DNA of 64,000 bases from Methylobacterium persicinum (GTDB taxonomy: Bacteria > Pseudomonadota > Alphaproteobacteria > Rhizobiales > Beijerinckiaceae): contig NZ_BPQX01000034.1 of the NCBI RefSeq assembly GCF_022179525.1, positions 1 to 64,000 on the forward strand, given 5' to 3'. Under the pieces are notes generated by a model. It made no database searches. It was not told where the DNA came from and saw only the letters and a program-made list of their open reading frames with translations. This document shows, in pieces, positions 25,134 to 34,008 of the stretch (positions are counted from its first letter, which is position 1; every line of letters begins with the position of its first letter). Position numbers and translations under genes: made by a program.

Positions 25134-25961
25134 TCAGCCCTTCTCCGCCCGCTTCACCCGGCCCCAGGCCGCCTCCATGGCGGCGAGGTCGGAGCGGCCG
25201 AGCTCGCCGCCCTCCGCGCGCAACGCCTCGGCCATGGCCTTGAAGCGGCGCTCGAACTTGGCGGTGCCGTCGCGCAGGGCCGCCTCGGGGTCGATGCCTG
25301 CGTGGCGGGCGAGGTTGGCCACCGAGAACAGGAGATCGCCGATCTCCTCGGCAAGCGCCCCCGCCTCGCCCTGCGCCAGGGCCTCGGCGACCTCGTCGGT
25401 CTCCTCGCGGACCTTGTCGATCACCTGGGCCGCATCGTCCCAGTCGAACCCGTAGGACGCCGCCCGCCGGGAGACCTTTTCCGCGCGAGCGAGGGCGGGG
25501 AGGGCGTGGGCGACGCCGCCCAGCGGATCGGGCGCGGGCATCGGCTTGCCGGCCCGCTCCTGCGCCTTGATCGCCGCCCATTGCGCCTCCACCGCGGCGG
25601 GGTCCCGGCGCGGGGAGCCCTCCGGCAGGAGGGATCCGTCCGCCGCGAAGACGTGCGGATGGCGGCGGATCAGCTTGGCGGCGATGGCGCGGGCCACGTC
25701 GTCGAAGGCAAAGGCGCCTTCCTCCTCGGCCATGCGCGCATGGAACACCACCTGCAGCAGCAGGTCGCCGAGTTCGTCGCGCAGGTCGTCCCGGTCCCCC
25801 CGGGCCACGGCGTCGGCGACCTCGTAGGCCTCCTCGATGGTGTAGGGAACGATGGTGGCGAAGGTCTGGGCCACGTCCCAGGCGCAGCCCCGCTCGGGAT
25901 CGCGCAGGGCGGCCATCAGGCGCAGCAGCGCCGGCATCGGGCTGTCGTCGGGAGTCGTCAC
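25134..25961 (-). CDS. mazG: Nucleoside triphosphate pyrophosphohydrolase
   Basis: At 275 residues this is the two-domain MazG, with tandem all-alpha NTP-PPase domains. The first has YTIEEAYEVADAVARGD and DELGDLLLQVVFHARMAEE (metal-binding EExxE/ExxD acidic set); the second has VREETDEVAEALAQGE and EEIGDLLFSVANLARH. It hydrolyses all NTPs to NMP and pyrophosphate and clears damaged nucleotides. The start is a GTG at 25961. An unknown small gene lies upstream on the same strand. Confidence 0.94.
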   Translation of the reverse strand: MTTPDDSPMPALLRLMAALRDPERGCAWDVAQTFATIVPYTIEEAYEVADAVARGDRDDLRDELGDLLLQVVFHARMAEEEGAFAFDDVARAIAAKLIRRHPHVFAADGSLLPEGSPRRDPAAVEAQWAAIKAQERAGKPMPAPDPLGGVAHALPALARAEKVSRRAASYGFDWDDAAQVIDKVREETDEVAEALAQGEAGALAEEIGDLLFSVANLARHAGIDPEAALRDGTAKFERRFKAMAEALRAEGGELGRSDLAAMEAAWGRVKRAEKG

Positions 25962-26018
25962 GGTCCGCTCCTTGTGGCGGCCCGCTCTAGCACCTTCCGC
26001 CAGGCCGGCGGTCGAAAA

Positions 26019-26294
26019 TCAGGGCTCCCGGCGGTCCGGGTCCGGCATCGCCGTCACGCCGTCGCGCTCGCGGACGCGCTCGGCCTGGAACTCGCTGAGA
26101 TAGGCGCTGAGCCGGTCGCCCGCCGCCCGGTCGCCGCATTGTACCCAGAGGGGCGCGGGCAGGGCCCGGGGGGGAAGGCGCAGCAGGAACAATTCCGCGG
26201 TGCGGGCGGCGTCGCGCTCCGTGGCCGAGGCCAGGAGCCGGGCTCCGGCCGGGGTGCCGATCAGGATCGCGATGGTGGCGGACGGATCGCTCAT
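26019..26294 (-). CDS. Hypothetical 91-residue protein
   Basis: A soluble protein (MSDPSATIAILIGTPAGARL to MPDPDRREP) with no recognised domain. It starts 6 bases after the glycosyltransferase stop, implying one transcript with it, and mazG follows 57 bases on. Codon use resembles its neighbours, supporting a true gene. Function unknown. Confidence 0.6.
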   Translation of the reverse strand: MSDPSATIAILIGTPAGARLLASATERDAARTAELFLLRLPPRALPAPLWVQCGDRAAGDRLSAYLSEFQAERVRERDGVTAMPDPDRREP

Positions 26295-26300
26295 GCCGGG

Positions 26301-28163
26301 TCAACGGCCGGACAGGCGCTTCCGTTGCGGGCCGCCACCGCCGAGACGGCCGCTGCGGGAGGATCGCGACAATCCATGCTCGGTCTTGTTCCAGCGGTAG
26401 GGGGCCCGGATCAGCTCGTCCACGGCGCGCACGGCGGCGAGGCTTACGAGGAGGAAGTAGAACGGCAGCAGGGGAAGGACCGGCCACAGGTCGGTCCAGC
26501 CCCGCCGCCGACACCCCAGGGCAGCGGGCCCCACCAGGGCGACGAGGCCGGCGAGGAAGACGGTCACAGCGAGGCCGGAGCCGAGGTTGTCGGCGAAGGC
26601 CGGCCCGGGTTCCATCCGGCCGGTCAGGAACGCCGCCGCCGCCGCGACGAAGCAGACAGGGTAGGCGAGGGCCGAGACGACGGCGCCGGGCAGCAGCGCC
26701 AGGAGGCAGAGGCTTCCGAAGGACCCGAGACGGGTCCAGGTCCGGATCGGGTGGCTGCCGTGGACGAGGCTGGTCTGCAGGAAACCCTTGATCCACCGGG
26801 TTCGCTGGTCGAGCCAGCGGCGCCAGCCCTTCGCCGTCTCCTCGTAGGTCGCGCTCGGCAGGTCGCCGACGCGGTAGCCGGCGAGGGCGAGGCGGATGCC
26901 GAGATCGGCATCCTCCGTCACGTTCCAGGCATCCCATCCGCGCAGGTCCCGGAGCACCTGGGTGCGCAGGTGCATCGTCGTGCCCCCGAGGGGCACCGGC
27001 AGGTCGAGGGCCGCCAGCGCCGGGTTCAGCACGTCGAAGAGCCCGGCATATTCGGCAGCGAACAGCTTGGGCAGCAGCCCGTCCCCGTGGTCGTCGATCA
27101 CCAGCCGGCCCTGGAGGCAGGCGGTGACAGGGGGCTCGGCCGCGAAGATCGCCGCCGCCTTCCGGAGCTGGTCGGGCTCGGGCACGTCCTCGGCGTCGTA
27201 GACGACGAGCAGGCTGCCCCGGGCCAGGGGCAGGGCGACGTTGAGGGCCCGGGGCTTGGTGCGGGGCATCCCCGGCGGGATGGTGACGACCTCGAACCGG
27301 GCGGGGAGGGGGATCGCCGCGAGGCAGGCGGCCGTCTCCCCGTCGTCGGCCTCGATGAGGAGCTTGATGTCGAGCTTGGCCGCCGGATAGTCGAGGGCGG
27401 ACAGCCCGCGCAGGAGCCGCCCCACGACCCGCCCCTCCCGGTAGAGCGGGACGAGGATCGTGTAGACCGGCAGGGCGGCGTCGAGCAGGGGCGGGGCCCG
27501 CACCTCCGTCGGGGGAACCGCCAGGGCCGCGATGCGGAACACCGTCAACGCCAGGACCGCCGCCTGCACGGCGAGGAGGGCTGCCTGGCCGAGGACCGGC
27601 GGCGCGGCCGCGGCGAGGCAGCAGGCCGCCCCGACGCCCAGGGCGAAGAGGAGGAGCCGGTGTCCCGGCGGCTGCATCGCGCTCCCGCGGGAGCACAGCC
27701 GCAGGGCCTCCGCCGCATGGCCGGCCACGGCCTCGGGGATGTTGGCGAACACGGCCTCCCGCAGGCGGGTCGGGGTGGTGATCGCGGGCGTCGCCGCCCG
27801 GTCGGCGCCGAGCAGGAGTTCCGCCACCGCGGCCCCCCGCGGAGCGATCACCGCCGCCGCCGCGGAGCCGGGCGCCAGGAGCGCGAGGCCGGCCATGAGA
27901 CAATCGGGGTAGCGCAGCCCCGCGCCGAAGGGGATCTTGCCGTCGAGGAACGGGGTCCGGAGCGCCCGGGCGAGGGCCCGGTAATAGGTCTCTTCGGCCA
28001 TGAGGCCCCCGTGCAGCAGGGCCGTCGCCGCATCGGTTCCGGCCTGCTCGGCCATCGCGGCCGCCCGGGCGAGCAGGCGCGGGTCCACGCCCTCGGCCGC
28101 CAGGAAGGCGATCTCGGGAGGGAGGTGCTCGCAGCTGCCGGTTGCAGTCGCCGCATACGACAC
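26301..28163 (-). CDS. Membrane glycosyltransferase family 2 with a GspE-N-like N-terminal domain
   Basis: This 620-residue protein has an N-terminal segment (about 15-155) similar to the GspE/MshE N-terminal fold, two membrane helices near 168-205, a GT-A catalytic domain (about 215-460) and about four helices after 475. Catalytic marks are the DXD-like VVYDAEDVPEP (about 320), TEDADLGIRLA (about 410) and QRTRWIKGFLQTS (about 445), the order of processive beta-glycan synthases. GspE-N domains in other proteins bind cyclic di-GMP, which would suit polysaccharide control; that is inference. No export partner lies nearby. Start is GTG 28163. Confidence 0.85.
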   Translation of the reverse strand: MSYAATATGSCEHLPPEIAFLAAEGVDPRLLARAAAMAEQAGTDAATALLHGGLMAEETYYRALARALRTPFLDGKIPFGAGLRYPDCLMAGLALLAPGSAAAAVIAPRGAAVAELLLGADRAATPAITTPTRLREAVFANIPEAVAGHAAEALRLCSRGSAMQPPGHRLLLFALGVGAACCLAAAAPPVLGQAALLAVQAAVLALTVFRIAALAVPPTEVRAPPLLDAALPVYTILVPLYREGRVVGRLLRGLSALDYPAAKLDIKLLIEADDGETAACLAAIPLPARFEVVTIPPGMPRTKPRALNVALPLARGSLLVVYDAEDVPEPDQLRKAAAIFAAEPPVTACLQGRLVIDDHGDGLLPKLFAAEYAGLFDVLNPALAALDLPVPLGGTTMHLRTQVLRDLRGWDAWNVTEDADLGIRLALAGYRVGDLPSATYEETAKGWRRWLDQRTRWIKGFLQTSLVHGSHPIRTWTRLGSFGSLCLLALLPGAVVSALAYPVCFVAAAAAFLTGRMEPGPAFADNLGSGLAVTVFLAGLVALVGPAALGCRRRGWTDLWPVLPLLPFYFLLVSLAAVRAVDELIRAPYRWNKTEHGLSRSSRSGRLGGGGPQRKRLSGR

Positions 28164-28211
28164 TGCAGGTTCTACTCCCGCAGGGGGCCCGGGCCGTGTT
28201 AGGGGAGGGGG

Positions 28212-29144
28212 GTGAGCCCGTCCCCCTTCCTTCCCTCCGCCAGGAGCATCGCCCGCCGGTCACGGTCAAGCTCGGGCCGGGGATGGGCTGTGGGTGCCGC
28301 CCTCGCCTCCGTCCTCGTCCCGGCCCTTATCCTGGCCGCCCCGGCGCAGGGGGCGACCGCCGCCGCGCCCGTGCCCTCGGTGGCGGTGCCGAACTTCTGG
28401 AATCCCCGCAGCCGCGGCGAGCGGGTGGAGGCGCCCCAGACCGGCCGGGCCGTGCGCTTCCTGACGGACGACGAGTTTCCCCCGCTGCATTTCGCCGGCC
28501 CCGACGGCACCCCGACGGGCTTCGTCGTGGAACTCGCCCGGGCCGTGTGCGAGAAGCTTGCGATCACCTGCACGGTGCAGGCCCGCCGGTTCGACACCCT
28601 GCTGGACTCCCTCGATTCCAAGCAGGGCGACGTGGTCGCCGCTGCGATCCCCCTCACCGCCGGGCTCCGGCAGAAGTTCACGGCGACGCGGCCGTATTTC
28701 CGCTGGCCGGCCCGCTTCGCCGCCAGGGCCGACCGGGGCCTGCCCCTGCCCTCCGCGAAGACCCTCGCGGAGCGGAGCGTCGGCGTGATCGGCGGCAGCG
28801 CCCATGCCGCCTATCTCGGCACCTTCTTCCCCAAGGCGAAAGCCCACGAATTCGCCGACCTCGCCGCCGCCGAGGGGGCACTCAAGCGCGGAGAGATCGA
28901 CTACCTGTTCGCCGACGGGCTGAACCTCGCCCTCTATGTGGGCGGGCAGGAGGCGGAGAATTGCTGCGCCCTGGTCGGCGGCGATTACCTCGAGAACCGG
29001 TACTTCGGCGAGGGAATCGGGCTCATCACCCGCCAGGACGACGCTGCCCTTGCCCGCGCCCTCGACGACGCCCTGCAACGGGTGTGGGACGACGGAAAGT
29101 ATACAGAGCTGTACTTGCGATTCTTTCCAGTCAGCCCGTTCTAG
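28212..29144 (+). CDS. Periplasmic solute-binding protein, amino-acid type (SBP_bac_3)
   Basis: The 310-residue protein begins at GTG 28212 behind GGGGAGGGG. An export signal covers about residues 24-48 (GWAVGAALASVLVPALILAA). The binding fold follows (about 78-305): VRFLTDDEFPPLHFAGPDG, then the typical FDTLLDSLDSKQGDVVAAAI. No permease or ATPase genes adjoin it, so it may serve a distant transporter or act as ligand carrier for the chemoreceptor 200 bases downstream. Both readings are inference. Confidence 0.82.
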   Translation: MSPSPFLPSARSIARRSRSSSGRGWAVGAALASVLVPALILAAPAQGATAAAPVPSVAVPNFWNPRSRGERVEAPQTGRAVRFLTDDEFPPLHFAGPDGTPTGFVVELARAVCEKLAITCTVQARRFDTLLDSLDSKQGDVVAAAIPLTAGLRQKFTATRPYFRWPARFAARADRGLPLPSAKTLAERSVGVIGGSAHAAYLGTFFPKAKAHEFADLAAAEGALKRGEIDYLFADGLNLALYVGGQEAENCCALVGGDYLENRYFGEGIGLITRQDDAALARALDDALQRVWDDGKYTELYLRFFPVSPF

Positions 29145-29341
29145 TTGTACTTGCTAAAGAATCGCCAAAAAAACGGCTGATCGCAGACCCGATCGACGCA
29201 AACTATGCAAAATGAACTATTTTTTGCCGTGACAAACTGCCCGGCGTGCGATCCGATTTGTCGAATACCACCATAAATTAATGTCCGATCGCCAGGATGC
29301 TGGGGAAGCCACCTGATTCCCAATCTCCCCAAGGTCATCCC

Positions 29342-31030
29342 ATGCGCTCGCTTGCCGACATCAAGATCACGACGAAGATGGCGGCGGCCTTCGTGTCGCT
29401 CTCCGCAGTCACCATCGCGATCAGCATCCTCGGCTACGGGCGCTTGGCGCAGATCGAGCACAACATTCACTGGACCGAGCACACCTATGAGGTGCTCGAG
29501 ACCCTCGACGGCATCAAGATCGCGATGCTCAACAGGGAGACGGCCCTGCGCGGCTACATCATTGCGGGGAATACCCAGTTCCTGGAACCGTACCGGACCG
29601 GCGAAGCCGACTTCCAGAAGAACTTCGACCATGTAAAGGATCTGACCTCGGACAACCCCGGCCAGCAGGCTCGCCTGGATACCCTCGCGAAGGCGGTTTC
29701 GACCTGGTCGACCGACATCGCCGGCAAGGAGATGGCCGAGGTCAAGGCGGGGCACCTCGACGTAGCCCAAGGCATGGCGGGGAACGGCTCCGGCAAAGCC
29801 GTGATGGACGCGGCGCGCGCCGTCGCCGAGGAGATGGCCAAGGTCGAGCGCGACCTCCTGGCGGTCCGCGCCGCCGACCAGCAGAAGTCGTTCGACGCGG
29901 CGTATTTCTCGAGCGTCGCCGGCAGCATCGCCAGCATCGTCATGGCGATCCTCCTGACGCTCGGCGTCTTCGCCATCATCGTCCGCCCCCTGGGCCGGCT
30001 GGTGAGCGTGCTGCAGCGGATGGCGCAGGGGGACGTGAACGCGACGATCGCCGAGGCCAAGCGCGGGGACGAGATCGGCGCGGTGGGCAAGGCGGTCGAG
30101 GGGATCAAGGCGATGGTGGCGCAGAAGGCCGCCGAGCAGGCCGAGCTGAAGCGCATCGCCGACGAGGCCGCCGCCCTGGAGCGCAAGCGCACGATGCTGG
30201 AACTGGCCGACGGGTTCGAGTCGGCGGTGGGCGGCATCGTCGGCATGGTCTCGGCCTCGGCCACGGAGCTGCAGGCCACGGCCCAGCAGCTGAGCTCGGC
30301 CGCCGGCGAGGCGGCGTCGCAGTCGACCACGGTGGCGGCGGCGGCGGAGGAGGCGTCCTCCAACGTGAGCACGGTGGCGGCGGCGGCCGAAGAACTCGGC
30401 ACCTCGGTGCAGGAGATCGGCCGGCAGGTGCAGGGCTCGGCTGAGCTGGCCCGGGTCGCGGTGGGTGAGGCCGACCAGACGGCGGCCCTGGTCCAGGCCC
30501 TGCGCCAGACCTCGGCGCGGATCGGCGACATGGTCGGACTGATCTCCAACATCGCCTCGCAGACCAACCTGCTGGCCCTGAACGCCACCATCGAGGCCGC
30601 CCGGGCGGGCGAGGCGGGTCGCGGCTTCGCGGTGGTGGCGGCCGAGGTGAAGGAGCTGGCCAACCAGACCGCCAAGGCCACGGACGAGATCGCCGGGCAG
30701 ATCAGCGAGATCCAGGGGGTGACCGATCAGGCGGTGTCGGCGATCGGAGGGATCACCGGGCGCATCCGCGAGATCAACGCGGTGGCGACCTCCATCGCCG
30801 CGGCGGTGGAGCAGCAGGGGGCGGCGACCCAGGAGATCGTGCGCAACGTGGCGCAGGCCTCCACCGGCACCAACGAGGTGACGAGCAACATCGTCGGCGT
30901 CGCCCGGGCCTCCGAGGATACCGGCGCGGCCGCCACCCAGGTGCTCTCCGCCTCCGGCGAGCTGTCCCGCCAGTCCGAGCACCTCACCGCCGAGGTCTCC
31001 CGCTTCCTCGGAAACGTCCGCGCGGCTTGA
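29342..31030 (+). CDS. Methyl-accepting chemotaxis protein, CHASE3-HAMP type
   Basis: The 562-residue receptor has a first membrane helix at about residues 10-32, a periplasmic four-helix CHASE3-like domain (about 35-190; [21 protein letters not shown] is characteristic), a second helix about 198-222, HAMP about 222-275 and the signalling domain about 300-560 with [20 protein letters not shown] use the ATG at 29342 since the preceding 15 codons have no transmembrane character. No che genes are in the window. Confidence 0.93.
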   Translation: MRSLADIKITTKMAAAFVSLSAVTIAISILGYGRLAQIEHNIHWTEHTYEVLETLDGIKIAMLNRETALRGYIIAGNTQFLEPYRTGEADFQKNFDHVKDLTSDNPGQQARLDTLAKAVSTWSTDIAGKEMAEVKAGHLDVAQGMAGNGSGKAVMDAARAVAEEMAKVERDLLAVRAADQQKSFDAAYFSSVAGSIASIVMAILLTLGVFAIIVRPLGRLVSVLQRMAQGDVNATIAEAKRGDEIGAVGKAVEGIKAMVAQKAAEQAELKRIADEAAALERKRTMLELADGFESAVGGIVGMVSASATELQATAQQLSSAAGEAASQSTTVAAAAEEASSNVSTVAAAAEELGTSVQEIGRQVQGSAELARVAVGEADQTAALVQALRQTSARIGDMVGLISNIASQTNLLALNATIEAARAGEAGRGFAVVAAEVKELANQTAKATDEIAGQISEIQGVTDQAVSAIGGITGRIREINAVATSIAAAVEQQGAATQEIVRNVAQASTGTNEVTSNIVGVARASEDTGAAATQVLSASGELSRQSEHLTAEVSRFLGNVRAA

Positions 31031-31055
31031 TTTCGCCCGCGCCTTCGCGGTGAGA

Positions 31056-31081
31056 TGCGTCCCCGTCGCCCGGCGGGGACG
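31056..31081 (+). terminator. Hairpin after the chemoreceptor gene
   Basis: GCGTCCCCG (31056-31064) and CGGGGACGC (31073-31081) are perfect arms 25 bases after the stop. There is only a weak T tract (CGTTTG), so its role as terminator is uncertain. Confidence 0.4.
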
Positions 31082-31098
31082 CGACCGTTTGAGCAGCG

Positions 31099-31980
31099 AT
31101 GTTCCGCTTCGACCTCGTCGATCTCGGCCTGTTCCGGCATGTGGTGGAGGCCGGCTCGATCACCCACGGGGCGCAGAGGGCGAACCTCGCCCTCGCCGCC
31201 GCCTCGGCGCGGGTGCGGGGCATGGAGGAGAGCCTGGGCGCCCCCCTCCTCACCCGGGGGCGACAGGGCGTCAGCCCGACTCCGGCGGGCCGGGCGCTTC
31301 TGGCCCATGCCCGCGCGATCCTCGCCGGAACCGAGCGGCTGCGGGAAGAGATGGCGGCCTATTCCGGGGGGGCGGCCGGGCAGATCCGGGTGGTGGCCAA
31401 CACCCACGCCCTGATCGAATTCCTGCCGGGGCCGCTCTCGGATTTCCTCGCCGCGCATCCGGGGATCGCCGTCGAGATCGAGGAGCGCACCTCCGACGAG
31501 ATCGTCGGGCTGGTGGCGGAAGGGGTGGCCGATTTCGGCCTGCTCTCGGGCACGGTCGATACGGGATCGCTGGCGACCATCCCGTTCCGGGAGGACCGCT
31601 TCGTCCTCGTGGCCGCCCGGGGCGATCCCCTGGCCGGGCGGACGGAGGTGGCCTTCGCCGAGGTGCTGGAGCGGGAGATGGTCGGCCTCGACCGCCGCAG
31701 CGCGATCAGCCGCTTCCTCGCCGAGAAGGCCGCCCGGGCCGGGTGCCCCATGCGCCTGCGGGCGCAGCTGCGCGGCTTCGAGCCCGTCTGCCGGCTCGTC
31801 GCGGCCCGGGTGGGTCTGGCGATCCTGCCGGAGAGCACGGCGCTCCGGGCGGCCCGGACCCTCGCCATCGCCGTCGTCCCCCTCTCCGACCCCTGGGCCC
31901 GCCGCGACCTGACCCTGTGCCTGCGGGACCTCGGCGCCCTGCCGCCCTTCACGCAGGCCCTGATCGACCGGCTGCGCTGA
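31099..31980 (+). CDS. LysR-family transcriptional regulator
   Basis: A 293-residue protein: helix-turn-helix at residues 5-64 (LGLFRHVVEAGSITHGAQRA, later ARVRGMEESLGAPLLTRGRQ), effector domain about 92-290. It lies upstream of, and on the same strand as, the decarboxylase gene at 34145, but the 2-kb mobile element now separates them, so any former link is uncertain. Its target is unknown. Confidence 0.9.
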   Translation: MFRFDLVDLGLFRHVVEAGSITHGAQRANLALAAASARVRGMEESLGAPLLTRGRQGVSPTPAGRALLAHARAILAGTERLREEMAAYSGGAAGQIRVVANTHALIEFLPGPLSDFLAAHPGIAVEIEERTSDEIVGLVAEGVADFGLLSGTVDTGSLATIPFREDRFVLVAARGDPLAGRTEVAFAEVLEREMVGLDRRSAISRFLAEKAARAGCPMRLRAQLRGFEPVCRLVAARVGLAILPESTALRAARTLAIAVVPLSDPWARRDLTLCLRDLGALPPFTQALIDRLR

Positions 31981-31981
31981 C

Positions 31982-32020
31982 ACGGGGTGTCCCGAGGGCT
32001 AAGCCCTCTGGCGGGTGCAG
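31982..32020. repeat. Repeat family C, copy 2, left part (split by the mobile element)
   Basis: CGAGGGCTAAGCCCTCTGGCGGGTGCAG (arms GAGGGCT/AGCCCTC) matches the end of copy 1 on the other strand. The match resumes after the element at 34033. Confidence 0.8.
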
Positions 32021-32044
32021 CGGCCTTATGGAGCAAATGCACCA
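32021..32044 (+). repeat. Left terminal inverted repeat
   Basis: Begins CGGCCTTATGGAGCAAATGC and ends ACCA; exact complement of 34009-34032. Directly preceded by the target duplication GGGTGCAG. Confidence 0.95.
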
Positions 32045-32244
32045 ATGAGGATTGAAGGCTATCTGCTTCGATCGCCGCTTGCGCCGGTTGGGAGCCCCGA
32101 TATTAGCTTGGCGGCAGGTGGATACGCCGTCACTGGCGCAGCTTTGTCGCCTTCATTCTGTTCGTCTGGACCGTCAGCGTTCGTGTTGTTGGGTAGGCAG
32201 GTTCGGTCGATCTGGTCATTTCGCGCACCCAAGACCCAGCATGG

Positions 32245-33014
32245 GTGGGGACCGTGATCGGCTACCTGCTCAACCCATCGCCTTGGCTCGACATCATTCT
32301 TGTAGGCGGCGGCTTGGGCCTAATCTGGTGGGATGTCCGCCGCCCGCGTGGCTCGCCCGGTCTTGCAGGTGCGGCTGCTACCGCAGTTCCATCACTCAAG
32401 CAGGCCACCGCACCGGCTGCCATTGACCAGAAGGCAAGCAAGCCAGCCGAACAGGATCACGTCGCCTACCTTGAAAAGAAGCTTGAGGAAGCGCGGGCAA
32501 ATCTGATCCACGTGAATGCTGTCCGCCGGCTGTTCGAATTACCCGAGGACGGGCAGCCGCTAGATTTCCCGGTTCACATGAACCTAGCCCGCCTTTTCTT
32601 GACCGGCGAACTGATGGCGCTTGCGAAGGCGGCAATGACAAGCGGGAACGGTGCTCCACTCAACACGCGCGAGATCGCGACTTTCGTGATCCGGCATAAG
32701 GGGTGGACATTAAAGACCCTGTGCTTCGGCACGCGGTCGCGCACCGACTGGTCTACGTATTGGCGAAAGCCGCACGGCGTAATGCCATCACCTCCCCCGG
32801 CTACGACAAGGGCGTCACGCTATGGTCCCTGCTGGGGAGTGAGGTTCGGCTTTTGTCTCGGCCTTTGCGGGGCCTGGGAAGGCCGTGGGCGGCGATTTAT
32901 CCAAGCTGCTTGGATAACCGGCTCGCACGACAAAGCGGCCGCTGGTGGCCCAATTTTAAAAGAATCTGCGCGAGTCCCGCCCGCAGGCTATTGACCGATC
33001 ACCCCAAAGGGTAG
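32245..33014 (+). pseudogene. Cargo gene: membrane-anchored coiled-coil protein with a winged-helix-like C-terminus, frameshifted
   Basis: From GTG 32245 the first frame gives a hydrophobic N-terminus (WLDIILVGGGLGLIWW), an alanine-rich linker, a coiled coil (about residues 75-92, YLEKKLEEARANLIHVNAV) and MNLARLFLTGELMALAKAAM then LNTREIATFVIRHKGW. The natural continuation, DIKDPVLRHAVAHRLVYVL, lies one frame over starting near 32703. The switch equals one missing base in the G run at 32700-32704. The C-terminal pattern resembles a helical DNA-binding module seen in alphaproteobacterial hypothetical proteins (from memory). It may be inactive, or the lost G may be a sequencing error. Confidence 0.6.
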
Positions 33015-33056
33015 AGCTTAGAGCGGTTGGGCCAATACTTAGGCCCAATGTTGGAA

Positions 33057-33080
33057 AAGCCGGGGGTGGAGCCCCGGCTT
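33057..33080 (+). terminator. Stem-loop after the first cargo gene
   Basis: AAGCCGGGG (33057-33065) and CCCCGGCTT (33072-33080) pair around GTGGAG. A second hairpin, TTGGGCC/GGCCCAA, lies at 33028-33049. No long T run follows. Confidence 0.45.
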
Positions 33081-33099
33081 CCCATCACGTTCAGCAGAT

Positions 33100-33175
33100 C
33101 CCTTAGAAGGCTGCTGAGGTCGCTCTGACAACGTGCATCCTATGCACGCGCGCCCTCATGTCAACCTTCTAAGGG
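33100..33175 (+). promoter_or_regulatory. Nested inverted repeats upstream of the small cargo genes
   Basis: CCCTTAGAAGG (33100-33110) and CCTTCTAAGGG (33165-33175) are perfect 11-bp arms; between them CGTGCAT (33132-33138) and ATGCACG (33142-33148) form a second, perfect stem. The array ends 24 bases before the ATG of the 66-residue gene, so it is likely a regulatory or structured leader. Confidence 0.6.
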
Positions 33176-33199
33176 CCCACATAAAGGGTTCTTTATATC

Positions 33200-33400
33200 A
33201 TGGTTGGCAATTCGAAACCGTCGCGTCACCTCACGCTCGAAGACGCGGTGATCATCTGGCACTGGCACTGGAACGGCGAGTTCCAGCATCGGATCGCAGC
33301 GACGTTCGACGTCAATCCCGGTCGGGTGAACGAAGTCCTCAAGGGACGTCGCCACCCCGAGAGCCGGGCGCTCGCCCTCTCGCGTCGCCTCGCGGCTTAA
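33200..33400 (+). CDS. Cargo gene: 66-residue HTH-like protein
   Basis: MVGNSKPSRHLTLEDAVIIW followed by HWNGEFQHRIAATFDVNPGR and VNEVLKGRRHPESRALAL resembles a single helix-turn-helix (IAATFDVNPGRVNEVLKG as turn plus recognition helix). It probably binds DNA. It lies 12 bases upstream of the DUF3892 gene on the same strand, preceded by structured repeats. Similar small proteins are common in alphaproteobacterial accessory DNA as far as I recall; function is not known. Confidence 0.7.
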   Translation: MVGNSKPSRHLTLEDAVIIWHWHWNGEFQHRIAATFDVNPGRVNEVLKGRRHPESRALALSRRLAA

Positions 33401-33412
33401 GGGAGGTCGAAC

Positions 33413-33712
33413 ATGACTGTTACCGCATCAACGATTGTCGTACAGGCGTCCTGTATCCGTAAGCGTCCCAGCCATTACGACCCGCATACGCGGGTCGCGG
33501 GCATTGGCGGCTATCACGGTGGAAGCCGGTGGTACTTGTCGGAAGATGAAGCGATCCGCGACATCGATGCCGGCAAGTACCGCTTCTATACCTCCGTGAG
33601 CGGCCACTCCGTGTGGATCATCATCGCGAGCCACAACGGACGACGCTACCTTAAGACTGAGGCGGACGGCTACGCTCCGAACAATCTTCTGAGCCTGCCG
33701 GAGTGTCCGTAA
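33413..33712 (+). CDS. Cargo gene: DUF3892 domain protein
   Basis: The 99-residue protein matches DUF3892 across its length: CIRKRPSHYDPHTRVAGIGG, then GGSRWYLSEDEAIRDIDAGK and the ending GRRYLKTEADGYAPNNLLSLPECP, of which NNLLSLPECP is characteristic. The domain's function is undescribed. GGGAGGTCGAAC precedes the ATG. It is probably cotranscribed with the 66-residue gene. Confidence 0.82.
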   Translation: MTVTASTIVVQASCIRKRPSHYDPHTRVAGIGGYHGGSRWYLSEDEAIRDIDAGKYRFYTSVSGHSVWIIIASHNGRRYLKTEADGYAPNNLLSLPECP

Positions 33713-33860
33713 GCATCTGAAACGGGCTCTTGGCTCCCTCGGGGTCAAGAGCCCAGCTTAGAGCTTGCTGAGCGGCGTAAAGCTCTGCGTGCCGCTCGAC
33801 TTGTTGCGGATCGAGAAGCGCACCGCGGATGTGGTCCAACTCTCTCTGAACGAACGACAT
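33651..33860 (-). CDS. Cargo gene: opposed 69-residue hypothetical protein
   Basis: On the minus strand MSFVQRELDHIRGALLDPQQ continues VERHAELYAAQQALSWALDP, a helical amphipathic pattern I associate with small alphaproteobacterial proteins. The 3-prime end overlaps the DUF3892 3-prime end by 62 bases. Low complexity is absent and codon use is normal, but no ribosome-binding site is evident; I hold this gene as probable only. Confidence 0.45.
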   Translation of the reverse strand: MSFVQRELDHIRGALLDPQQVERHAELYAAQQALSWALDPEGAKSPFQMLTDTPAGSEDCSERSRPPQS

Positions 33861-34008
33861 AAGTGGCTCCGTAAGACTTGCCGGCCAAACCCATCGGCGT
33901 AGCGTGGTGATCCCGGCCTCTGCGGGTTAGGGATTGTCAGTCGGAACCACCCCATCGCGCGAAGCGGCGGCCCTAATCCGGTCGCCGTTCTCGTTTGCTC
34001 TTATCCCG

